A stretch of 64,000 nt of DNA. It comes from Microglena sp. YARC (lineage: Eukaryota > Chlorophyta > Chlorophyceae > Chlamydomonadales > Chlamydomonadaceae). A program made the translations under genes and the position numbers. The DNA is taken from the NCBI GenBank assembly GCA_022414725.1, contig CM039464.1:40285974-40349973 (forward strand), in the 5' to 3' direction. This document shows, in pieces, positions 1 to 12,762 of the stretch. Within the stretch, counting starts at the first letter, position 1. The number at the start of each line of letters is the position of its first letter. The notes under the pieces were generated by a model that saw nothing but the letters and a program-made list of their open reading frames with translations, made no database searches and had not been told where the DNA came from.

Positions 1-2613
1 TACCTCAATCCCAGGAAGGACATCCACCTCACTAACCTCCAGCAACAAGGCCAATGGGCCACCTCCCCAGGATTTAATGCTGACAACCACAACCTTGTTC
101 ACAAACATTCTGAAAATTGACACACACGACAGGCACTCAGACTGGGACATTCAACCACCCTCAGCCTACATTATACAAACAGGCATCCTTACTACTCTGG
201 ATGGCCAATCCACACACACACATACCAACGTTTCATATCTTTATTACCCCACAGGTCACTGTCTTGGGCACATTCCCAACGACAGGCTCACCTCTCTTAA
301 ACAAAACTATGACCACTTTCAAAAATCACCACCCAACCAAATGGAAACCAACTGACCCAAGGAGGAACATACCACACTGACCTAGCTGCCTCTTCTTCAC
401 CAGATACAGAGCTGCTCCTGCTGCCACTTACATTCTGTCTCCCTTCCTCTACCAAGCAGCAGCTGCTCTGGGCATTACTCACCATCGTACCTCCAATCCT
501 CTTAGCTACGACCCAAGCCTCACCAGCTTCTCTTCTACCAGCCCAGCTGACCAGCTCTTTGGCTCCAACCAAGACACCTTTCTTACCATCTGGAATGGGG
601 CTCACTGGTGGACATTCCCAATTCCACCACCACAAGCACACCAAGCTCTAAGGTGGGCTCTAGCCAGTGCTGACCATGCTGAAAATACTCTCAGCCCTAC
701 CTGCACCCTAATGCTCCTCCCTGATGACCTTGCTGCCCCTTACAAAACTCTCCTCCACCACTCCTGGATCCACTACATTGACTCTAGACCACAGTCTGAA
801 TTTTATACTACCTCTGAAATATGGCTTGGCAGCAAATCTCACACCCCACCCTCCACTCAAAAATTACACCTCATCCTTATATGCAACCCTCACAGCCAAG
901 AGACTTACTTTCCTAAACTCCAGACTTTATTGACCAATGGACATACTACATGCAAAGCCTCTCCTCATCCTGGGAGCCCTCTACTATCACACCACCTTCC
1001 ACACTCACTTTCACTGACATTGTCATCACCTACCCTCGGAAACTTAAATCTCTGGCCAAAAATCCCTGGCAACCTCTACTCCACCAACACCCTCCCCCTC
1101 TCCTCTTACCATTACCCACCCCTGTTTTTACCTTGCTACCCCCTCCTCTGGCCTCCAGGTCTACACAGATGGTAGCCTAATAAAAGGTAAACCAGGGCAT
1201 CCTAGCAAAATAGGTGCTGCAGTATATGTCCCGGGTGCAGGACAAAAGCTACACCATCAACCCTGGGGGAATAGGGGCCACCAAATCTAACAACCGGCAG
1301 AACTGGTAGCCATCCACCAAGCCCTTCTTAAACATTGATATGACAAATCTCTTACCCTTCATACAGACAGCCTCTGCTCTCTTCAACTCATAAAAAAAAT
1401 GATTCATGACCCCACCACAACAACCCGTTCCATTCATACTGAATTACTGCAATCAATTCAAAAACACCTCATTCAACGCATCCTGCATGGCTCACACACC
1501 ACCCTTTGTAAAGTCCGTTCCCACACAGGTATCCTTGGAAATGACAGAGCAGGCACTCTGGCACGCAAGGCAGCTGAGCACCCTACTTCAACTAATTTTA
1601 CTGATAACACTGGGGAAATCCCCCGCCACAATTTTACTGGCCTACAGTTCAACCTCCTCGTACACCCATGGGAGATATCCCCCCAAGAATTTTAGCACCT
1701 AACCTTACACAAGGTATCACCTCTAACCTACCCACTAGCTGCCACCTTGGTCAACACCCTCTTAAAGGGATTTATGCAACCACCTGGGCTGAGAACACCC
1801 CCCACCAACTTCCTCAAGCAAGTAACAAATTTTGGACCTCAACCCTTATCCAGCATAAAACTAAATTCCACATCCTTAAAGCCCGCTGGGGTAGACTGTG
1901 GAACCGTAAACTTGCATTCCGCTGGAAACTCCCTTGTACTACCAGCACTCACCCACCCACGAACTCCCTATGCCCCATCTGCCACACCTGTGAGGACGGA
2001 GCGGGCCACATCCTGGCGGGTTGCACACACCGGACTTTCAAGGGGCTCTACATCAAGAGACATGACGCCGTAGTGCGACTCATCCACAAGGCCATCTGCA
2101 CAGGAGCCCTAGGATCTCGCAGAATGATCATGGACGCTGGCAAGGAAGAGGACCTTCCCAGGGGGGTCCTGGGCAAACGTCTCCCCGACTGGCTACGCCC
2201 TCCACTATTACTTTAGCGGATTGGAAGAGGATGAGACCTGATCTTGCCGTCCTACCTGACATAGACTCTCCTACCTGTATGTCTGATAAAGAACTCTGGA
2301 TTCTTGAGCTTGGCATTACTGCTCTGATACTAATCACGCTACTAAGTTTATTACTTAAACATGCCCAACATGTTTGAATTAGTCTATGGCCTTCGATCGG
2401 CTGGATACCTTGTTCACTATTGAAGTTATTACCGTTAGTACAACTGGTACTATTCCTACCTCTTTTTTTGACTTCTATGACCACTCTTGACTTCAGAGAT
2501 CCTGTGCCCTCAAACTGGGGACACAGTCCATTCTCACACCATTACTAGTTTCCAGAGTATTTTACAGTGCAGACGCTTTATGGAAACACACCCCGGGTCG
2601 ATACCCGGGGGAC
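1..2613 (+). pseudogene. C-terminal part of LINE polyprotein (copy A): PCIF1-like, RNase H, CCHC, PD..E nuclease-like
   Basis: This is the 3' third of the retrotransposon polyprotein, broken into many short frames. RNase H motifs are visible: YTDGS near 1,160, an acidic E region near 1,300, HTDS near 1,365, and SHTGILGND near 1,520. The residue after GNDRA is Gly, where family members carry the last catalytic Asp, so the RNase H is probably inactive. A CCHC knuckle lies near 1,970-2,030 and a restriction-like nuclease segment near 2,230-2,420. Frame breaks (for example near 615, 1,240 and 2,320) rule out a functional product as read. Some breaks may be sequencing errors, because copy B stays open at many of the same places. 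Confidence 0.8.
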
Positions 2614-3040
2614 TAGCACACAGACCGTCCCCCCTCTCAGGTTTTGTCTTAAAACCGGCTGTATTGTGCCGGTGCTTCCCAACCGGGGTTAAAACCCCCC
2701 CAGTATAAAGCTGCACTGGCATGATGGGGCTAACGGTGCCTGTTGTCCAGGCATCGGTGGTAATTCTTTTTACTGAGATGAATCCTACCCCGGTGACTAT
2801 AGCTAGCTCTGGCTTACGCTATGGTGTCCTTAACTTCACGTCCTGTGAAGTAACTCACGGTTATACACGGATGTAACAATTTCAATTTCCAATTTTCAAT
2901 AGCTAGCTCCGGCTGATGCTATGTGCCCTTAACGTCACGTTCCTGTCACGTCACGTCCTGTCACGTCACGTCACGTCACGTCCTGTGAGTAACTGTATTA
3001 CACGGACTGTAACAATTATCAATTCTTTAATTACGCACCA
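1..3040 (+). mobile_element. LINE copy A, 3' portion cut by window edge
   Basis: The window opens inside a non-LTR retrotransposon. Base 1 aligns with 10,181 of copy B and 38,698 of copy C, and near-identity continues through the coding end and the 3' untranslated region. Differences from the other copies are mainly single-base indels. The copy ends in a duplicated 3' tail segment and is followed by the same flanking module found after copies B and C. Confidence 0.9.
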
Positions 3041-4915
3041 CCTTGTGAGGGAGGTCTTGGATGAACTAATTGGGCATCTCAGGTTTCCCACTCTCATCCC
3101 ATTGAGGAGGACACCCAAGTCTGGTACCCAGCATTCTTCCTTCCTTGTGATCCCGAGCTATCATCTGTAGGAACGCGTATCTGATGACTTGGTGCTATAG
3201 CCAAAATAAAATATGATTGGAGAATATGACATTTTCCACTTCGTTCCGGTTAACTGGTTCAAAGGTCCCACACCTCCAATGTATAATTGGTGGCCAGAGA
3301 TTCATCCTGGGGAACACATCTTTCAAGGAGTACAACGTCGCTAGGAAGTTACACTCCCATGTCATTCTGAGGGCTAGATAAAAGTGCATGAAAAGCGGAA
3401 TGAAAAGCATCTAATGTTTTCAAGTTTAGGGGGTTCACAACACAGGAGGTGGGACCCCTTACACCAAACCCCTTACAACAAACCAGCGCTCGATGTGCCC
3501 CCTGTCTCCAACCTGAAAATCATGGGGGGTTTATGTCCAAAATCGTTTTTTACTCTTGTCTGTAGCTTTTTTTTTTTTTTGAACCATATGTCCATATCTA
3601 ACCTTACACGAAGTCTTGGGACGAACTAAAATGTTTAGTTGCTCTCTCATCCGAATTTCTTCCTCACGTATCTGTATCCATTCAATCATTACAATGTCAC
3701 AATATTGTTTACCATAGGGATCTGAGAGACGAGAATAACCAAAAACAACTGCAGCAGGTTTGGTCCTTCCTCCTGTCATTTACTCCATTTCTGCATGGCA
3801 AGGGCCAGGTGTAATAATGTATACAAGGCGATCGTAGTCTCAAACGTGATGTACCCTTGAGCTATTATATCGCTTCATCTCAACTCATGCACCAACTGGT
3901 CCGCGAGTCCGTACAGAAACATCAATGATTGTATGAAGATATTGGATCAAACATATTTGATAATAATGCTTTGCTTATGTTACTGTCAAAGACGGCGACC
4001 AGCCTTTAAGGCTGGAGCCATGTAACCAAGTTCAAGTCAAGTAACAAAATATATCAATATGACACCTCCATACACACAAGTGTTGGCCACTCATCCTGCC
4101 GGCGAGGGGCTCGACTAATGTATCATCCTCTATGGTACATACACACACGACTACAACCAGCACATCAATCTTGTGCCACACAAACACATACACACTTCCA
4201 CACTCACACTTCCACGCTCACACTTACACTAATACACACAAACACACACACGACGGACGGAGTTCACAGGCTGTCATATATATCATGATAGCAGTAGCAT
4301 AATCACCACCACAATCAGCATCAGCTAGGACCACACCAGCAGCAGCGCTACCAGCAGCTAGGGCTGTTCCCCAATACCACAATGATAGAAGCAGCAGCAG
4401 CAGCATCTAGGGCTACATCTACCAGCAGCAGCACCATCACCAGCTAGGGCTACACTAGCAGCAGCAGCTGCAGCAGCTAGGGCTGCAAGCAATATGAAAT
4501 TTTGTAATCAGGGGTTACATCTTTCCCTTCTTCCCCTTTTTGCCCATCTCAGGACAGGAGTGGGTGTGGGTGCCGCACAGCTTCTTCATCGTAGGAAGCA
4601 GCACCACCAGCAGCAGCTACGGCTACACGAGCAGCAGCAGCAGCACCACCAGCACTAACAGCTAGGGCTGCCAGCCATATGTAATTTTGGTACCAAGGGT
4701 TTACTTCTTTTCCCTTCTTTCCCTTTCTTGCCAGTCTCAACCACCTCAACAGGGGCGGGTGTGGGTGCCGCCGCACAGCAAGGCTTCTTCACATTCTTCA
4801 GCTTAGGTAGTCCAACAAAGCTGGGGAAGAGGGATGGGATGGGATGGGGTGGGTGAGAAGAGGATGGGTGAGGTGGGGTGGGTGGGTTGGCGTCGGGTGA
4901 GTAAGGGAACATGAG
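3041..4915 (+). repeat. LINE-flanking module, copy 1
   Basis: About 1.9 kb with no convincing gene. The same sequence follows every LINE copy (13,181-14,861, 31,021-32,780, 41,685-43,450). It holds a T run near 3,569, a CA-rich stretch near 4,140-4,260, CAG/AGC-rich stretches with recurring 'agctagggct' near 4,290-4,680, and a G-rich minisatellite near 4,825-4,915. It could be a long 3'UTR, the 5' region of the next copy, or host DNA amplified together with the LINE. Confidence 0.8.
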
Positions 4916-5952
4916 TGGATCTAGAACGTTGCTATTCCAACAAACTAACCGGTAACTACACAATCCCTTTTAGTCAACTATTACCTGGCTAACAAGAAAA
5001 TCTCACGTTAGGCTCTCTCACTGGCCACAGGAACTCACAAACATATACTCCATCCCATCCTCCCCCTACTACACCAACAACTGAAGACACATCTGAGAAC
5101 TATTCTGCAGGAGATATGCCTGGCAGCACTAAACAGCACATTTTATCTCGGCTTCCTCCAGCTGCACAAGGTTTATCCTCCACTACAACTGTGATATGGA
5201 CATGCTACAACCATTAAGCAAATTAATGGTAAGTGGTGGGACATGAACTCTAAACACAACGGCCCTAGTCTTCTCCACTCACAAGATTGGATAAAACTCC
5301 CAAGGGCACATCTACACTCTTACCAAAACATCACCCTCCTTCCTTTCACACCCTTTTCAACCAGAAATTAACCACACACCAGGCCACCCTACTAGGGAGA
5401 CTGTTGACATGATCTCCCTACTAGTAAACACCACACCCACTCACAACCGTCCTGACTCTCCCCACAGTATGGACCACATAACTTCCCCATGGCCTGCAGA
5501 ACTCACAGATCACAACTTACCAGATCAGGATAACTCCTCAGATCTAACTTTCTCTGATCTCCTAGACTTCACCCTATCAGATCAAGAAGATCCATAGACT
5601 CCCCCTCTTTAAATCAAAAAGACCCCACAGAAAACTATTTACTTAGTCTCTGACGATGAGGAACCTCCCAGATCAAAACAAAAAAACATCTCCTACAAAG
5701 AAAAATAATTTAACTACCAAACGATTACACCCCTGCACACACCAGATGCACAACACACCTCTCCCTATCCCTAGCAAAGTTGTCCTTCCTGACTTCACTA
5801 AGTTTCGCCAATGCAGAATTTTTGGGGCAGAACCTCCTACAAAGAAACCTGCTCCTTCCAGACTCACCATCAAAACTCTTCCAACGAAAAGAATTAAAAT
5901 TACTCATACTACTTCATATCCTGTTCAACAACAGCAAACTGCACTCTATCTC

Positions 5953-6660
5953 ACTAACATTATCACCTCCAACTGCAGAGGCATTTTCTCATCCTGGGAA
6001 ACACTCTATGACCATATTCGAACTAATGAGCCAGACATTGCTATTCTCACCGAAACAAAACTCACTCCAACAATACAGGCATAATTAATATGATCAAACA
6101 AGACCTCTCTGACTACCACTTTCATCACAGCAGCAAAACCATTAAGCAAGCTACCAATGCAGACAACATTGTTACCCGCTCAGCTGGAGTCATCACACTA
6201 ATCAAAAAAGACTCTTACTGCACACCTAATTAAACATGAAATCCCTACTGACATAGCTGGTCATCTCACTCATCAAACTATTAACAACATCACTCACATC
6301 CTAGGTGTCTACATGCCTGCAATGATCCTGCCAAAAGAGCCCGCATCTATGAACACATCCACTACATCATATCCAGAACCCCTCTCACCACTATATTGCA
6401 GGGGGAGACTGGAATGCAGCTTATTACCTTACTGATAGAAGCAACACAGTCCATCACCTGGAGGACCAGCCTCACTACCAGCATCTTAATAAATATTCAA
6501 TTCACATCCAACCATCTCCACGTCCCCATACTTATTCAGACAACACCTCCTACAGCAGCAGGATAGATGACATCATTCTCATCAACCCTCCACCTGCAAC
6601 CATGGTGACAGAAACCACACACCAAATGGGAGACACACTTGACCACTTGACCCTGGAACA
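5953..6660 (+). other. AP endonuclease (APE) domain, copy B
   Basis: Exonuclease-endonuclease-phosphatase fold typical of LINE proteins, which nicks target DNA to prime reverse transcription. Recognisable motifs in order are SNCRG (Asn box), ETKL (catalytic Glu), GGDWNA (Asp/Asn box) and a downstream RIDDI box. The frame is lost at about 6,064 and regained in another frame. Copy C (33,820-34,530) is intact up to the RID box. Confidence 0.8.
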
Positions 6661-7639
6661 ACATATTACCTCCTCTCTCTTTCCACCTCCCAACCTGGAC
6701 CACACCACCTCACAATCCAACACCCCAACTGCAACTCCCTCTCAAGCAACAGGACATGGCCAAAGCCAAAGAGGCAATCTCAAATAAATTTCTCCATCAA
6801 TTTCAACACAGCCACATCAACATAAATAAAGCCTGGACTATAGCACAAACTTTACTGGGAGAAGATAAAAACATCTGCACACATCCAATCTATTAGACAA
6901 GAACTCACAGCCACCATGCCAGAAAATCTGAACAGCATGGCAGATCATCTCATGATCACTTTACACCAAGCTCTTTCCATCATGACTGACATCTGCCCCA
7001 TTAAGTCTAGCACACCAGGCATTTTTTTGCCCAGACAAACTGCTAAAACTTACAGACGTCTTAACTACCATATTAAACACATTAAAGCACTTCGAACAGC
7101 CTCCACCACCTTGACCAACAACAATACATGGAGCTCAGAAGCACACCTCATACGGCAGGTACATACTCACCTACCACTAAAATCAAAATACAACACCACC
7201 TACAAAACCTACTCCTCCCTGACTACTGCCTCTCTCTAACTGCTGATATTCAACAAAGTATTACAGAACTACGTCACATGCAGGCTGCACTCAAAGAGGA
7301 GAGAGCAACTGCCTCCATCAAGAAATTCAGACGCCGCCTCAGCACACAGGCACGACAAACTCACAGGTATATTTTCTCTCCTGAAAACTACACACACACC
7401 CACTGCCCTACTGGACGCATCCTCGAACACACTTAGCACCAGTACCCAGGGTCTCCTGGAAGTTTTGACCAAACACATGGGTAAACTTATGTCACCTCCC
7501 ACACCACCCATCTTAGATGATTATACCCGACATGCCACTCCCCCTCCATGGGAAACACACACAGACAAATACCACCTTGAAACTCCAGCCAACTCCATAC
7601 AAACCACTGCCTCCCCTTACACCTATCTCTCCTCCTCAA

Positions 7640-8800
7640 CCACCTATGATGACTGCATCAGGAAACTCTCCACTAACAAAGCCACAGGCCCAGACGGCAT
7701 ACCTAATGAACTACTTATGTGCCTCCCACAGGAAATGCACCTCACCATACACAAACTCATGCAGCTAGTATGTATCCTGGGAGAAACACCAGACTGCTGG
7801 AAAATATCCCACACAGTCATGCTCTACAAAAAATCAGATCCTTGCTTACCCCAAAATTACAGGCCAATAGGCCTCAACAATGCTGTAGCCAAACTCTGGA
7901 CCTCTCTTGTTACCAACACTATTACTACCTACTCTGAAACCAATCACATTCTCAGTGCCTGCCAAGAGGGTTTCAGAAAAGACAAAAGTACCTATAGACA
8001 ACTCTTGACCCTACTCCACAACATTGAGGATGCTGCCCTCTTCCACCAGGACCTTTATGCTGCCTACTTAGACTTTAGCTCTGCCTTCAACATGATTGAT
8101 CACCAAAAACTTCTCTGCATTATGCACAGCTTGGGTTATACCCATGATACTATAGATACAATTAAAGGAATTTACACAAACTCTACTACACATATCCTCC
8201 TTAACAATACATCTGGCTCCCCTATCCCCATCACTAGGGGCACTATCCAGGGGGACACTCTCTCCCCCTTACTCTTCATTATTTTTCTAGAACTTCTACA
8301 CAGATGGCTCCGTTCTGGAGGACGAGGATACATAGCAGCATCCCTACCCTCCACAACAGCAGATGAAAACCACACTAGCAGCTTGGGTATGCTGATGACA
8401 CTGCCGTCCTAACCGGCAGCTCAGAGGACCTTCGCATCCAATGTGGTAAAGTTCAAACTTTTAGTATCTGGTCGGGTATTCCTCTTAACGCCACTAAATG
8501 TGTGGTTAGTGGCGTACTCCACAAATCACACCCCTCACAACCTACTCACAACAACACTCTCAAACAAAGGCTAGAGAAAATTCCTCTGGGCAATTCCTAT
8601 GCTACCTACCAGCGGCCAGACCAAGCCTATAAATACCTGGGGGTTCACATCTCACTCACCTTAAATTGGAAAACTCAACTTCACTCTACTATTGAAACCA
8701 TCCACAACAAAGGCTTGAGTATACTCACTAAAGCTAAAAATAGGGCAACCCCCACCCAATGTCTACGAATAATCTCACAATGTGTCAGAGCAGCTATTAA
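7640..8800 (+). other. Reverse transcriptase domain, copy B
   Basis: Motifs appear in order: NKATGPDGIP (finger), NYRPIGL, LDFSSAFNMID (first catalytic Asp), QGDTLSPLLF, and the YADD box near 8,390 followed by thumb motifs such as KYLGVHI. A one-base deletion at the YADD box shifts the frame in this copy. Copy C reads GYADDTAVL cleanly at 36,895. The family is the RVT_1 non-LTR type, probably an I/Jockey-like or Dualen-like clade, but the clade cannot be fixed without a tree. Confidence 0.9.
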
Positions 8801-10699
8801 ATACCCATGATAGTTGCTCCCTTCTCACTAACCGACATTCATGTCATTGACAGAGCAGTATTAAAACAGTTAAACTCTGCTGCTCCCTTCCTAGATCCTT
8901 TCCTACAAGAGCACTCCACCTCCCTAAAACAGAGGCAGGACTAGGGGTGCCTTCTCTACTCACTGAATATACTCAGATTACTGCAACAGCCCTCACCCAG
9001 TCCATGAACGACCAAGGTCACCTGGGAATTCTCACCAGGGCTCTTCTTGACAAATCAACCTCCACCATGACCACTCTAGATCCTCTCTCTCTGTCCAGCA
9101 AGCAACTTAAATATATGTCCCTAGCCCGCCAGCTGGAAATTATTAAAAAATCTGACATAATAATTTCTTGGAATGACACAGAACTCCTTGACAAACTTAA
9201 CATACACTCTCTCCCTCTTCCACCACAGGCAATCCCTGTCTCACTAATGACTCCTTTTCACGACCTGGACATCTACTCATACCACGACCTGGTCACCCCC
9301 ATGGGAACTCATCTTATCAGCATTACAGACCTCTCTCTTATTACTTCACACAAAATTACTAAACACCACAAACGATCCCTGAACCGCCTCACCGCACACC
9401 TCTCCTCCTTCCAAACCGTCACTCCTCCAACTCACTCTGACCCACTACCCTCTCCCACAGGCAACTTGCGCCTGGCTACGCAATTTCGCAGAACACGACA
9501 GACAACGTTAAATTTCCTGCTCCTATCGAATCCTCCAACCCACTTACCCAGCGCTACCAACCTCACGCCTCCGTTACTGATGCAGACTACAAGGCGGACC
9601 CCACTGGGGACCTGGAAGGAAACCAATGGTGGGCGTGGCCCACGCAGATCGCAGGCAGTCACGCGCACCAAGCATGGGCTGCCCCAACAGTGACGCCACT
9701 TGGTCAGCGCGCCACTACTTGTGCAAATCCTGGATTCGACACTCCTCCTCCTCCAAATTCTACCGCGCATATAAAATAACCTCCACTTCGCACCCTGACA
9801 GGATCCGCGAGGCCATGACATTCCCAGCCAGCAGCGCACCTGCACCACCGGCGCGCCTGCTTCACCTTACTTACGGATCTCAGTACAGAGCCCTGCACAT
9901 TACGAGCTGGCGGGGCAAGCGCTCTTACAACGACGACAAACTTGCCACCACCACCGTTGTCCACGTCCAATGGGCCCCAACCATCATGCACAACGACCAT
10001 ATCAACTCCTACACACGCATGGGATACAGCATCCACCATTGCACACCTCTCACCCCCACTACCTCCACCATACACTGGAAGCCTCAATCTCACCATGCGG
10101 CTCACCTTGTTGAACTGGTAGGACAACCAACATATGACCAATTAACCCGCACCTTTAAAACCACTCCTCCGATAACCACATACCTCAATCCCAGGAAGGA
10201 CATCCACCTCACTAACCTCCAGCAACAAGGCCAATGGGCCACCTCCCCAGGATTTAATGCTGACAACCACAACCTTGTTCACAAACATTCTGAAAATTGA
10301 CACACACGACAGGCACTCAGACTGGGACATTCAACCACCCTCAGCCTACATTATACAAACAGGCATCCTTACTACTCTGGATGGCCAATCCACACACACA
10401 CATACCAACGTTTCATATCTTTATAACCCCACAGGTCACTGTCTTGGGCACATTCCCAACGACAGGCTCACCTCTCTTAAACAAAACTATGACCACTTTA
10501 AAAATCACCACCCAACCAAATGGAACCAACTGACCCAAGGAGGAACATACCACACTGACCTAGCTGCCCTCTTCACCAGATACAGAGCTGCTCCTGCTGC
10601 CACTTACATTCTGTCTCCCTTCCTCTACCAAGCAGCAGCTGCTCTGGGCATTACTCACCATCGTACCTCCAATCCTCTTAGCTACGACCCAAGCCTCAC

Positions 10700-11100
10700 C
10701 AGCTTCTCTTCTACCAGCCCAGCTGACCAGCTCTTTGGCTCCAACCAAGACACCTTTCTTACCATCTGGACTGGGGGCTCACTGGTGGACATTCCCAATT
10801 CCACCACACAAGCACACCAAGCTCTAAGGTGGGCTCTAGCCAGTGCTGACCATGCTGAAAATACTCTCAGCCCTACCTGCACCCTGATGCTCCTCCCTGA
10901 TGACCTTGATGCCCCTTACAAAACTCTCCTCCACCACTCCTGGATCCACTACATTGACTCTAGACCACAGTCTGAATTTTATACTACCTCTGAAATATGG
11001 CTTGGCAGCAAATCTCACACCCCACCCTCCACTCAAAAATTACACCTCATCCTTATATGCAACCCTCACAGCCAAGAGACTTACTTTCCTAAACTCCCAG
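10700..11100 (+). other. PCIF1-like (methyltransferase-like) domain inside the LINE polyprotein
   Basis: Between the RT thumb and RNase H lies a segment with an LFGSN start, a Gly-Ser turn, a Trp-Ala helix and a hydrophobic strand TLMLLPDD followed by APYKTLL, then a strand LILICNP. This order resembles the C-terminal half of PCIF1-type adenine methyltransferases (FGS..., NPPF, helix, FI.P.W). The catalytic NPPF position reads as an IPNS-like sequence here, so if homologous the domain has lost its catalytic box. The match is from memory of the fold and is only moderately certain. Confidence 0.4.
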
Positions 11101-11327
11101 ACTTTATTGACCAATGGACATACTACATGCAAAGCCTCTCCTCATCCTGGGAGCCCTCTACTATCACACCACCTTCCACACTTACTTTCACTGACATTGT
11201 CATCACCTACCCTCGGAAACTTAAATCTCTGGCCAAAAATCCCTGGCAACCTCTACTCCACCAACACCCTCCCCCCTCTCCTCTTACCATTACCCACCCC
11301 TGTTTTTACCTTGCTACCCCCTCCTCT

Positions 11328-11770
11328 GGCCTCCAGGTCTACACAGATGGTAGCCTAATAAAAGGTAAACCAGGGCATCCTAGCAAAATAGGTGCTGCAG
11401 TATATGTCCCGGGTGCAGGACAAAGCTACACCATCAACCCTGGGGGAATAGGGGCCACCAAATCTAACAACCGGGCAGAACTGGTAGCCATCCACCAAGC
11501 CCTTCTCAACATTGATTATGACAAATCTCTTACCCTTCATACAGACAGCCTCTGCTCTCTTCAACTCATAAAAAAAATGATTCATGACCCCACCACAACA
11601 ACCCGTTCCATTCATACTGAATTACTGCAATCAATTCAAAAACACCTCATTCAACGCATCCTGCATGGCTCACACACCACCCTTTGTAAAGTCCGTTCCC
11701 ACACAGGTATCCTTGGAAATGACAGAGCAGGCACTCTGGCACGCAAGGCAGCTGAGCACCCTACTTCAAC
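11328..11770 (+). other. RNase H domain, copy B (last catalytic Asp replaced by Gly)
   Basis: Type I RNase H that would remove template RNA. YTDGS supplies the first Asp, NNRAELVAIHQAL the Glu, and LHTDSLCSL the second Asp. The final motif reads SHTGILGND-RAG-TLARK, where the family has RAD. Copy C has RAD at the same place (about 40,240), so only A and B carry the Asp-to-Gly change. Confidence 0.85.
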
Positions 11771-12145
11771 TAATTTTACTGATAACACTGGGAAATCCCC
11801 ACACAATGTTTACTGGCCTACAGTTCAACCTCCTCGTACACCCATGGGAGATATCCCCCAAGAATTTTAGCACCTAACCTTACACAAGGTATCACCTCTA
11901 ACCTACCCACTAGCTGCCACCTTGGTCAACACCCTCTTAAAGGGATTTATGCAACCACCTGGCTGAGAACACCCCCCCACCAACTTCCTCAAGCAAGTAA
12001 CAAATTTTGGACCTCAACCCTTATCCAGCATAAAACTAAATTCCACATCCTTAAAGCCCGCTGGGGTAGACTGTGGAACCGTAAACTTGCATTCCGCTGG
12101 AAACTCCCTTGTACTACCAGCACTCACCCACCCACGAACTCCCTA

Positions 12146-12198
12146 TGCCCCATCTGCCACACCTGTGAGGACGGAGCGGGCCACATCCTGGCGGGTTG
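12146..12198 (+). other. CCHC zinc knuckle, copy B
   Basis: The spacing C-x2-C-x2-C-x5-H-x4-C is read from CPICHTCEDGAGHILAGC. Such knuckles sit C-terminal to RT/RNase H in non-LTR elements and immediately before the restriction-like nuclease in RLE-type elements. It is preserved in copies A and C. Confidence 0.75.
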
Positions 12199-12399
12199 CA
12201 CACACCGGACTTTCAAGGGGCTCTACATCAAGAGACATGACGCCGTAGTGCGACTCATCCACAAGGCCATCTGCACAGGAGCCTAGGATCTCGCAGAATG
12301 ATCATGGACGCTGGCAAGGAAGAGGACCTTCCCAGGGGGGTCCTGGGCAAACGTCTCCCCGACTGGCTACGCCCCTCCACTATTACTTTAGCGGATTGG

Positions 12400-12620
12400 A
12401 AGAGGATGAGACCTGATCTTGCCGTCCTACCTGACATAGACTCTCCTACCTGTATGTCTGATAAAGAACTCTGGATTCTTGAGCTTGGATACTGCTCTGA
12501 TACTAATCACGCTACTAAGTTTATTACTAAACATGCCCAACATGTTGAATTAGTCTATGGCCTTCGATCGGCTGGATACCTTGTTCACTATGAAGTTATT
12601 ACCGTTGGTACAACTGGTAC
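12400..12620 (+). other. PD...E restriction-like nuclease domain candidate, copy B
   Basis: After the CCHC knuckle the frame reads RPDLAVLP (Pro-Asp at 12,412-12,417), then ILELGYCSDTN with Glu at 12,481, then a helix and GY.VHYEVITVG. This RPD-x(n)-hhhEh layout is that of the PD-(D/E)XK-type restriction-like endonucleases at the C-terminus of R2/CRE-like and Dualen elements. The usual Lys two residues after Glu is Gly here, as in some family variants. Function is unproven. Confidence 0.5.
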
Positions 12621-12762
12621 TATTCCTACCTCTTTTTTGACTTCTATGACCACTCTTGGACTTCAGAGATCCTGTGCCCTCAAACTGGCGGACACAGTCC
12701 ATTCTCACACCATTACTAGTTTCCAGAGTATTTTACAGTGCAGACGCTTTATGGAAACACAC

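Noticed and set aside
3531..3779. Conserved minus frame (SDPYGKQYCDIVMIEW) in the flanking module
   Set aside because: It is preserved in all four modules, but so is the noncoding DNA around it. There is no excess of silent change and no recognised family.
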